DNA from: JBFLVQ01 sp040758525
Lineage (GTDB): Bacteria > Acidobacteriota > Blastocatellia > Chloracidobacteriales > JADJPF01
Assembly: GCA_040758525.1 (NCBI GenBank)
Contig: JBFLVQ010000521.1
Location: 1 to 6,790, forward strand
Direction of reading: 5' to 3'
Length of the DNA: 6,790 nucleotides
Shown here piece by piece: positions 1-4,902 of this stretch (within the stretch, counting starts at the first letter, position 1; every line of letters starts with the position of its first letter). The notes beneath the pieces are model-generated. The model made no database searches and was not told the DNA's origin. It saw only the letters and a program-made list of their open reading frames with translations. Both the position numbers and the translations under genes were made by a program.

Positions 1-338
1 AGACCAGTAGATGTACCAGACTGGCACTCCATTTTTTGTACAGTGCTTTGCATAGGCTGAGATGCTGAGGTTTCTAAGGATGTGCTATAACTTGGTTGAG
101 CATCTTGACTCTGCTGTATTTCTGCTAACAGCCTACCAACTGCTTGATTACCAATCGTGCGCTGGAGCTGCAGCACATCACGGTAGGTAAGCGAGCTAGC
201 AAGGATCTTTGCTTGCTGTATGATAGCGCTAGGATGTGTCTGATGGGATAGAGTTGAAAGTTTGTGAGCCTTTGCCTGTGATGAGAGTTGGTTTAGTGAG
301 GCTTGGTCATTGATAAGGGCATGCTTATTCCCAGACAT
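1..338 (-). CDS. N-terminus of a DUF4157-type (eCIS-associated) protein, partial
   Basis: This is an open frame of 112 codons running off the left edge. It starts at ATG 338-336 with a good AGGAG eight bases upstream. The protein begins MSGNKHALINDQ, is rich in Gln, Ser and His, and carries LQRTIGNQAVGRLL at about residues 58-71. In my knowledge of the family, this LQR-IGNQAV-RLL leader lies before the DUF4157 putative metallopeptidase domain (HEAWHVVQQ-type zinc motif). Such proteins are often encoded near extracellular contractile injection systems and proposed as their cargo. The last visible residues, around ECQSGTSTGL, fit the stretch that usually precedes that domain. No signal peptide or membrane segment is seen. 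The HExxH motif is outside the window, so the catalytic domain is inferred. The gene points the same way as the partition operon but is separated from it by 375 bases, so it is probably transcribed independently. Confidence 0.72.
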   Translation of the reverse strand, partial: MSGNKHALINDQASLNQLSSQAKAHKLSTLSHQTHPSAIIQQAKILASSLTYRDVLQLQRTIGNQAVGRLLAEIQQSQDAQPSYSTSLETSASQPMQSTVQKMECQSGTSTG

Positions 339-346
339 CTTATCTA

Positions 347-351
347 CTCCT
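347..351 (-). promoter_or_regulatory. Ribosome binding site of the DUF4157-type gene
   Basis: AGGAG on the minus strand lies eight bases before the ATG at 338. It supports this start for the partial left-edge gene. Confidence 0.65.
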
Positions 352-501
352 GGATGGTTTATCTTTCATATCTCCAGTTTATGGTTTTAGGCTTATTGGA
401 TGAATAGAGAGAACTACACGATTTGATGTGTGGTAATACTCATTTACTAAGCTCACTAACCAAGATAAGTTTTGGAATTAGACTGGATAGGAAATTGATC
501 A

Positions 502-651
502 ATGACAAAATGGTTGATTCGGATTGGCGTCGGCAACCCCCACCGTTTTTCAGGAACAACTACCGTTACTTCTGGTATAGCCTTGGCGTATGGCAGCCGA
601 ATATTGCGGCAAAGATCGCAAATTGCCATACTCAAATCTTGGCAGGATTGA
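502..651 (+). CDS. Possible 49-residue small protein, doubtful
   Basis: An ATG frame of 49 residues begins MTKWLIRIGVGNPHRF and ends ILKSWQD. AGGA lies nine bases before the ATG. The composition (mixed hydrophobic and basic, Gly/Thr-rich centre) reads more like real protein than the other frame here, but I recognise no family. It runs opposite to both neighbours and overlaps the palindrome at 618-626. It could be a gene remnant or chance. Confidence 0.18.
   Translation: MTKWLIRIGVGNPHRFSGTTTVTSGIALAYGSRILRQRSQIAILKSWQD
618..626. repeat. A-centred palindrome GCAAATTGC (copy 1)
   Basis: GCAA and TTGC are arranged around a central A. A second overlapping pairing exists between GGCAA at 608-612 and TTGCC at 623-627. 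The core matches the centre of the large palindrome at 2741-2765. It lies downstream of the ParA operon, a usual place for a centromere-like site, but one short copy proves nothing. Confidence 0.35.
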
Positions 652-674
652 TTTCAGTTTTGTTTTGCTCTAAA

Positions 675-689
675 GTCACAAATTGTAAC
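675..689. repeat. Imperfect palindrome GTCACAAATTGTAAC (copy 2)
   Basis: This is a 15-base inverted repeat centred on A682 with one mismatched pair (position 3 against 13). It shares the layout of the palindrome at 2741-2765, in which GTGACGCAA and TTGCGTCAC flank a central A. It lies 25 bases beyond the stop of the ParA partner gene. It may be an operator or partition site, by inference only. Confidence 0.35.
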
Positions 690-713
690 TTATTGTCCTG
701 TGTTGTGTTACCG

Positions 714-1565
714 CTAGTCTCTTATAATTTCTTTTGTATCATAGTCAATTTTAATTTTTGCTTTTCGGCGGCGTGCTAAAATTTCTACAGGACCATAAAC
801 ACGATATCTAATGCCTCTTCTATCACCAACATTTTGAGTCAATGGTTCAATAGACTGCTTTGCAATCAAACCTTGCAGTGCGTTTCGAATAGTTGTAGGG
901 CTACGTAAGCCTGTCATCTCGGAAAGCGTTGGAATTGTAAAATATTTCTGCTTTCTCCGATGCGCGATTGTTCCCTTATACATTTCCTCATAGACTCGTT
1001 GTTCCGCCTGGGTATGTGTTTCCTCTAAATTCACCACAGATATTGGAAGTGTGGCTGATGGCAAATTTGAATCTATAATTGTTTCTGTAACTGATGAGGA
1101 GATTGGTTGTGAACCTGGAATGGTAACAGTTTGTCTAGCTGATCTTGTGTGTGACTTTGTAATTGATAATGTAGCTGGCTTTGTAACCGTTGATGTAGCT
1201 GATCTTGTGGTTGGCTGTGTAAGAATAGGGCTGGATGGAGAACTAATTGGTACTCTTCCTAACTCTGTGGGTGTAGATGTAATTGTTTCTGAATCTGTAG
1301 TGCTGGCTGAGCCTGTAGATGGATCTGTGGTTGGTTCTGTAGTTAACTCTGTAAGAGTAGACGTAGATATTGGTGTTGATGGTGGGCTAGATATTGATGT
1401 AGATGGTAATGTAGATGATTGGGTAAAAACAATATCATCAGGTTTTTCAGTAGATTGCACTTGATCTACTTTTCGTCCAATTAAGTCTCTTACAACATTT
1501 TTAGTGCGACTACTTTCATTATTAGTTACAACATTCGGTTGCCAGTTAAATTTTTTAGGCGACAT
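714..1565 (-). CDS. Winged-helix partner of ParA with Ser/Thr/Pro-rich linker (ParB-like role)
   Basis: This is a 283-residue protein in three parts. A polar N-terminus (about 1-45, MSPKKFNWQP) is the likely contact with ParA. A linker at about 46-180 consists almost entirely of Ser, Thr, Pro and small residues. A C-terminal DNA-binding domain at about 185-265 contains the helix-turn-helix stretch LSEMTGLRSPTTIRNALQGL (215-234) and a wing (VGDRRGIRYRVYGP). It ends in a basic tail, ARRRKAKIKIDYDTK. The ATG lies inside the end of parA, giving an 11-base overlap, so translation is coupled. There is no canonical ParB N-domain or ParB box motif. Small winged-helix proteins encoded after ParA often act as the centromere-binding adaptor, so that is the inferred role. 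A replication regulator is the alternative. The linker looks like a fast-evolving spacer. Confidence 0.7.
   Translation of the reverse strand: MSPKKFNWQPNVVTNNESSRTKNVVRDLIGRKVDQVQSTEKPDDIVFTQSSTLPSTSISSPPSTPISTSTLTELTTEPTTDPSTGSASTTDSETITSTPTELGRVPISSPSSPILTQPTTRSATSTVTKPATLSITKSHTRSARQTVTIPGSQPISSSVTETIIDSNLPSATLPISVVNLEETHTQAEQRVYEEMYKGTIAHRRKQKYFTIPTLSEMTGLRSPTTIRNALQGLIAKQSIEPLTQNVGDRRGIRYRVYGPVEILARRRKAKIKIDYDTKEIIRD
1089..1208 (-). repeat. Two 60-base (20-residue) repeats in the linker
   Basis: The motif TRSAxxTVT starts at residue 120 and again at residue 140, and the DNA string TAGCTGATCTTGTG recurs exactly 60 bases apart (1136 and 1196 on the plus strand). The rest of the linker (about 1089-1430) is a degenerate mix of Thr, Ser and Pro codons, which produces a long open frame on the opposite strand. 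This points to expansion by local duplication. Confidence 0.6.
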
Positions 1566-2292
1566 TCTTTGCTACCTCAGTATAGTCTACTGCTCCACTA
1601 GCTGTATGATCATAGGTGAAAATTGGCTCACGTGTACCAAATGATTCTGGTAATCGTGTATTCTCTCGTATTTCTGGCAATACCATTCCAGAAAATTTTT
1701 CTTGTAAAGCTTTCACTACTTGCTGTGCAATTCTAGTACGCTTGAAGAATGTTGGTAGGGCGTATATTTTGAATTGAACCCCTAATTCTTCTGATATTTC
1801 TTGGCAGGTATCGAGTACTCTGCTGGTGGCTTCAAAAGCCTCTATTCGGCAATCTACAGGCACAATAATTTTGGTTGCTGCTACGAATGCATTTATAGAG
1901 GCTAACGCCAATGATGGTGGGCAATCGATAATCACGTAATCATACTTATCTTGAATTTGAGCTAATGCGCGTGCAAGTCTATGATCGCGATTTACTGTTT
2001 CCTGTAAATCGCGATCAAGTTTCGTCATTGTAATATCTGCCTTTACTACATCAATACCAAAAGGAGTTTTAACGATCTGGCTGGTTACGTCAGCCTTATT
2101 TACCAGTACCTCGTATATTCCGGTCCCGACAGATGCTTGACTTCCAGTTAACCAAGTGCTTGCACAAGCTTGACTATCCAAATCAATTAAAAGAACACTT
2201 TTCTCTAATTTTGCCAATGCTCCAGCGAGGTTAACAGCCGTAGTTGTTTTTCCTACGCCCCCTTTTTTATTTCCAATGGCAATTATCTCCAT
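1555..2292 (-). CDS. parA: ParA-family partition ATPase
   Basis: This is a 245-residue MinD/ParA P-loop ATPase. The deviant Walker A motif KGGVGKTT spans residues 10-17, with signature Lys10 and catalytic Lys15. Walker A' is LLIDLDSQA (34-42) and Walker B is YVIIDCPPSL (119-128, Asp123). There is no N-terminal helix-turn-helix, so it matches the small type Ib ParAs. In the known mechanism, ATP-bound dimers coat the nucleoid and are released by the centromere-bound partner, which moves the replicon. The start at ATG 2292 has AGGAG five bases upstream. Its stop overlaps the next gene by 11 bases, marking a two-gene partition operon. Without an HTH it probably cannot repress its own promoter, so control would fall to the partner. 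The family call is secure; the role as plasmid rather than chromosomal partition is inferred from the mobile context. Confidence 0.9.
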   Translation of the reverse strand: MEIIAIGNKKGGVGKTTTAVNLAGALAKLEKSVLLIDLDSQACASTWLTGSQASVGTGIYEVLVNKADVTSQIVKTPFGIDVVKADITMTKLDRDLQETVNRDHRLARALAQIQDKYDYVIIDCPPSLALASINAFVAATKIIVPVDCRIEAFEATSRVLDTCQEISEELGVQFKIYALPTFFKRTRIAQQVVKALQEKFSGMVLPEIRENTRLPESFGTREPIFTYDHTASGAVDYTEVAKNVA

Positions 2293-2489
2293 ATTTACTC
2301 CTATTGTTATTGCTAATTAATAATAAGAAATTGGCAAAATAATAAAACAATGATAATAAGAATTTCAAGTTATATTTTCAAATTAATAATATTTTATAAA
2401 TCAAATACTTAAAAAATTTACCTGATCAATTAGATCAATAAATACAGTATCAGTTAGAAATATAGTTAGTATTTCAAATACATGAGCAT
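2293..2489. other. AT-rich intergenic segment, candidate promoter or unwinding region
   Basis: This stretch of about 200 bases is strongly AT-rich, especially 2310-2420. It has related strings TAATAAGAA at about 2321 and 2354, and GATCAAT at 2424 and 2433, with a third copy at 2508 in the PDZ remnant. It must contain the parA promoter on the minus strand, but I cannot pick a clear -35/-10 pair. Such a segment between partition and DNA-binding genes could be an origin's unwinding element. That is inference, as no clear iteron array or DnaA box cluster is visible. Confidence 0.35.
2298..2302 (-). promoter_or_regulatory. Ribosome binding site of parA
   Basis: AGGAG on the minus strand lies five bases before the ATG of parA. 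It fixes the start. Confidence 0.7.
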
Positions 2490-2645
2490 TTAGATAGTCA
2501 ATCACCAGATCAATTGACTGATGTTGTTAGATCACATAAGCCTGGCGACAAGGTCAGCTTGGAAATTCTCAGGCAAGGGAAGAAGCGGAACTTGGATGTA
2601 ACCCTGGCACTTCAGCCGGTCACTGAACCAGCGAAGTTAAAATAA
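2490..2645 (+). pseudogene. 3' remnant of a PDZ-domain (HtrA/Deg-type) protease gene
   Basis: An open frame without a start codon reads LDSQSPDQLTDVV, then KPGDKVSLEILRQGKK and LDVTLALQP, and ends in TAA at 2643. This is the last half of a PDZ domain as found at the C-terminus of periplasmic trypsin-like serine proteases (HtrA/DegP/Hho): the GDKV..EILR.GK...VTL strands are characteristic. The protease domain, the first half of the PDZ and any start are missing. Upstream in frame there is a stop (TAG at 2463) and AT-rich noncoding sequence. A hairpin terminator follows 26 bases after the stop, as expected for the genuine 3' end of a gene. It is a left-over fragment from a rearrangement. Other PDZ proteins (a peptidase S41 or a site-2 protease) are possible parents. 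Confidence 0.7.
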
Positions 2646-2671
2646 ACGCTCCAATTAAGTAAATATACACA

Positions 2672-2694
2672 AAAAGCGATTCGGGCTCGCTTTT
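2672..2694 (+). terminator. Rho-independent terminator of the PDZ remnant
   Basis: AAAAGCGA and TCGCTTTT form a perfect 8-bp stem around a 7-base loop, with the T-run inside the 3' arm. The A-run on the other arm would let it work in both directions. It would insulate the winged-helix gene downstream from leftward DNA. Confidence 0.65.
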
Positions 2695-2710
2695 GAGCAA
2701 ATCTAAAGGG

Positions 2711-2836
2711 GTTAGTTCGCCATTAATTATCTGTGGCTAAAAAGTGACGCAAATTGCGTCACTTTGGCGGCACGGAACAGACTATCTACTAAGGCATAGT
2801 TATTGGCAAATTAAATGTGATAAAGTGGTCGCCATT
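2711..2836 (+). promoter_or_regulatory. Leader of the winged-helix gene with palindrome and transposon-end-like motifs
   Basis: This is the noncoding leader between the terminator and the ATG at 2837. It contains TTCGCCATTAATTATC (starting about 2716), the palindrome at 2741-2765, and GGCAAATTAAATGTGAT (about 2805-2821). The first and last strings recall the AT-rich repeats bound by TnsB in the ends of cyanobacterial Tn7-like and CRISPR-associated transposons. Alternatively they are operator sites for the gene that follows. No transposase is visible in the window. Confidence 0.3.
2741..2765. repeat. 25-bp near-perfect palindrome upstream of the winged-helix gene
   Basis: AAAGTGACGCAA and TTGCGTCACTTT are exact reverse complements around a central A2753, giving 12-bp arms with no mismatch. 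It is not followed by a T-run, so it is a protein-binding site rather than a terminator. It lies 71 bases before the ATG. Operator for the winged-helix protein, replication site or partition site are all possible. Confidence 0.75.
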
Positions 2837-3328
2837 ATGAAACGTAAACCAATAACTAAGAATAAAACCCCTTTATTGCCAAATGCTCAAGTCAATACCA
2901 AGGCGAGGTTTCGACTCAAATATCAAGAAGAAACAGGGGATGTTGAGGTAAAAGTCATTGAGAGCTTACCACTGCATTACTACTTCTTTCATCTAGCCAT
3001 TGAGCATAGAATATCAGTCAGTCAAAAGGGTTATGTTGATGTTTATAGAGCAGAGTTAGCCAAGCAACTAGGGTTAAAGTCATCACGGATGATTGATTAC
3101 TATAATGAGATGAGCCGCCAGCACAGGTTAATGAAGATAGTACGAACAGGCAGAGCTAATCGCTACGAGATTCTTGCTTATCCTGCGCTAATGGGAATCG
3201 CGATAGAGCAGAGTGAGGAAAGTGTTAATATTGGGGAAGAAGCATCAGCGCCAAAGGCAAGGAATAATAATCGAGATGGTAGGGTTAAGTCAAAGGCTAG
3301 AAAAAAGTCAGCCAGAGGTCGCAGTTGA
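2837..3328 (+). CDS. Small basic winged-helix protein, possible replication or copy-control protein
   Basis: This is a 163-residue protein with a basic N-terminus (MKRKPITKNK), a central domain at about 40-125 and a Lys/Arg-rich tail (about 140-163, SKARKKSARGRS). The centre reads as a winged helix: a helix with HYYFFHLAIEHRIS, then YRAELAKQLGLKSSRMIDYY as helix-turn-helix, then a wing around MKIVRTGRANRYEI. I chose ATG 2837. The frame extends upstream to a GTG at 2744, but that codon lies inside the palindrome and the intervening residues look noncoding. The Shine-Dalgarno sequence is weak. The next gene begins 37 bases downstream, so they probably form an operon. Placement opposite parA with AT-rich and palindromic DNA between them suggests replication initiation or control, but I cannot assign a named Rep family. 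Confidence 0.6.
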   Translation: MKRKPITKNKTPLLPNAQVNTKARFRLKYQEETGDVEVKVIESLPLHYYFFHLAIEHRISVSQKGYVDVYRAELAKQLGLKSSRMIDYYNEMSRQHRLMKIVRTGRANRYEILAYPALMGIAIEQSEESVNIGEEASAPKARNNNRDGRVKSKARKKSARGRS

Positions 3329-3365
3329 CTACCATTCCAGACAATTAAGATCGGGCAAGGGAAGT

Positions 3366-3806
3366 ATGACAATTGACGAGAGCAAGCAAATCCTCCAAAG
3401 ACTTGGACAGAGAGGCCAAAGGAAGAAAGTCAACGCTAATAAAGAGAACCCACCAGCACTTGAACCAAACCTCTTCCTACTGGTATCAGGGATAAACAAA
3501 GATCTATGGGTACTAAACACTGTGATTAAAGGGCAACCTACTGAGCTAGTCTTTGCCTTTAGCAATATGGATATGATGCAAGACTTCCTTACCAAGCTCG
3601 ATGAGCGTAACTATCAGCCTGCTATCATATGGCCATCCAAACTGAAGCCTCTGTTTGAGAATCGTGCAATATTATTTGCACTTAACCCAATAGCCCACAA
3701 GCTTGGTGAACAGTCGTTTATCAAGGAAGTACCTCAATGGGGATTAACTGCCGATGAGGTGGTAGGGATAATGATGGCTGAGTCGGAGATGGAGCATCAT
3801 AACTAA
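3366..3806 (+). CDS. Hypothetical protein of unknown family
   Basis: This is a 146-residue protein I do not recognise. A charged N-terminus (about 1-30, including RGQRKKVNANKEN) leads to an alternating strand/helix region: LFLLVSGIN, LWVLNTVIK, LVFAFSNMDMMQDFLTKL, PAIIWPSKLKPLFE, AILFALNP. This suggests a small alpha/beta fold, perhaps two related strand-helix units. It ends in an acidic/His tail, ESEMEHHN. The frame is open from 3213, but those codons overlap the preceding gene. ATG 3366 has AAGG five bases upstream and follows the previous stop by 37 bases, so it is preferred. No catalytic motif, membrane segment or signal peptide is visible. Its pairing with a winged-helix gene suggests a plasmid-maintenance accessory, which is inference. 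A group II intron begins just after its stop codon. Confidence 0.55.
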   Translation: MTIDESKQILQRLGQRGQRKKVNANKENPPALEPNLFLLVSGINKDLWVLNTVIKGQPTELVFAFSNMDMMQDFLTKLDERNYQPAIIWPSKLKPLFENRAILFALNPIAHKLGEQSFIKEVPQWGLTADEVVGIMMAESEMEHHN

Positions 3807-3812
3807 CTATGA

Positions 3813-4857
3813 GTGCTATGAGTAAGTACTATTGCGTAGTGTTGAAGGTGGAAGGCCGATAAGGCAAGCTGGTTATTATCGAACTTGAGATTACCTATAA
3901 CTTCCAACATAGCTACGGTGGCTAATTAGCTATGGAGAATGAACAAGGATATATCTATTCCTTGTCCCGCAACTCGTAGCCTTATCTGCGGGTCGTCAGT
4001 TTCGGGATTGATGAAGTCTATGCAATTTCATCAATTAATCTCAAGCGCGGTTCGCCGCGTTAAGGTATCGGAAGAGTGCCTAAGTCGGCGGGTAATTTAC
4101 TTTGTGAGCAACGCCGGAACTGATTGTGACTCCATTAGAAATAATGGTAGGTGGGTAGATCGCTACAAGTCACAAGCAGGGCAGCAGGCTCGTAGTAGTC
4201 GCGGGAGCAACGACCCGTCAGGGAGCATTCGAGAGGAATGTACAGGGCGAAGGAGCGAACCCCATTGAAGGGTGCATAGATAGGTATCGATGAACAGATA
4301 AACCGTCTATGTTGAGGCCGATGTTTCAAACTAATTTGGAAACGTACAGCAATAGGCTGGAGGTTATTATGATCAGCGTAGCCGAAGAAATGAAACACTT
4401 GAACGAATTGGCCAAACGTGACCCAAGCAAACGGTTCACGAAGCTATGGAACAACCTAATAGACGTGAAATGGCTAGCGCAAGCTTGGGAGCAGATCAGA
4501 CGCAATAAAGGCAGTCAAACGCCAGGTGTGAACAACACCATAGCGGTTGATGTCGATCCTGCAATGATTGAAAACCTAAGAAACGAATTAATAACTGGCA
4601 AATACCGGCCCAGTCCGGTAAGGCGAGTGCTAATTCCAAAAGCCAATGGCAAAACCAGACCGCTTGGCATAAGTAACCTTGAAGACAGGATCGTACAACA
4701 AGCAGTTCACATGTTGTTAGAACCAATTTTTGAGGCTGATTTTCTTCCTTGTTCACATGGATTCAGACAAGGAAAGAGTACTCATACAGCGTTGAGAGAT
4801 GTAGCTAATGGGTACTCAATTACTACCTGGATCATAGAAGGTGATATAGAAGGTTGT
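3813..4857 (+). mobile_element. Group II intron, 5' fragment (domains I-III and part of IV)
   Basis: The segment before the reverse transcriptase gene is about 550 bases of structured noncoding DNA. It begins near GTGCT at 3813, close to the GUGYG 5' consensus. It contains hairpins such as ACAAGGA/TCCTTGT (about 3944-3966) and CGCGG-TTCG-CCGCG (4046-4059), and the string GGCTCGTAGTAGTC at 4187-4200, a conserved domain III signature also present in the lactococcal Ll.LtrB intron. The reverse transcriptase sits in domain IV as usual. Domains V and VI and the 3' splice site are absent because the element ends at about 4857. Splicing and retrohoming are therefore impossible for this copy in cis. 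The 5' boundary is uncertain by a few bases. Confidence 0.8.
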
Positions 4858-4860
4858 TAA
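4369..4860 (+). pseudogene. ltrA: Group II intron reverse transcriptase/maturase, truncated in RT motif 3
   Basis: 163 residues remain of a protein that is usually 400-600 long. The start is ATG 4369, with TGGAGG five bases upstream; the frame upstream of it is intron RNA. Visible blocks are RT0/RT1 (SPVRRVLIPKANGKTRPLGI), RT2 (VQQAVHMLLEPIFEADF, then HGFRQGKSTHTAL), and the beginning of RT3, EGDIEGC, with the first catalytic Asp. In intact relatives the next residues are Phe-Asp, but here TAA follows at once and the downstream sequence no longer matches. The YADD active site, maturase domain X and any DNA-binding or HNH domain are missing, so no activity is possible. The break was caused by deletion or insertion rather than a point stop, because homology is lost too. 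Confidence 0.85.
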
Positions 4861-4902
4861 GATCACTCACTTTGATACTCCTTTCTAATATCCAACTCGT
4901 TT
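4858..4902. other. Junction between truncated intron and recombinase gene
   Basis: These 45 bases separate the point where reverse transcriptase homology stops from the stop codon of the recombinase on the other strand. The two genes run convergently. Large serine integrases commonly lie next to one of their attachment sites, so an attL/attR half could lie here. I see no convincing inverted repeat or terminator to confirm it. Confidence 0.3.

Larger units (their letters stand above)
339..713. other. Intergenic spacer with two small palindromes
   Basis: This is a 375-base gap between the stop of the winged-helix partner of ParA and the start of the left-edge gene, both on the minus strand. 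A plus-strand frame spanning 423-779 overlaps the 3' end of the winged-helix gene and looks spurious. What can be supported is the ribosome binding site at 347-351, two A-centred palindromes at 618-626 and 675-689, and one weak small frame at 502-651. I see no convincing terminator or promoter. Confidence 0.4.

Noticed and set aside
423..779. Plus-strand frame of 118 codons
   Set aside because: It is Cys/Phe-rich with no family resemblance and overlaps the 3' end of the winged-helix gene; another frame in the same place reads better.
1051..1464. Plus-strand frame of 137 codons rich in Val, Asp and Gly
   Set aside because: It is the exact antisense of the Thr/Ser/Pro linker of the ParA partner. 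Low-complexity codons remove stops on the other strand, and the minus-strand gene has the operon context and domain.
2741..2765. Palindrome as a transcription terminator
   Set aside because: No T-run follows the 3' arm beyond three bases and there is no loop; the symmetry fits a dimeric protein site better.
2744..2836. GTG start giving a 31-residue longer winged-helix protein
   Set aside because: The GTG lies inside the 25-bp palindrome and has no ribosome binding site; the ATG at 2837 opens a typical basic N-terminus.
3213..3365. Longer N-terminus of the second unknown gene
   Set aside because: It would overlap the upstream gene by over 100 bases. ATG 3366 has a good ribosome binding site and follows the upstream stop.
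3939..4268. Plus-strand frame of 109 codons upstream of the reverse transcriptase
   Set aside because: It is structured intron RNA (domains I-III) with hairpins and the domain III GTAGTAGTC signature, not protein.
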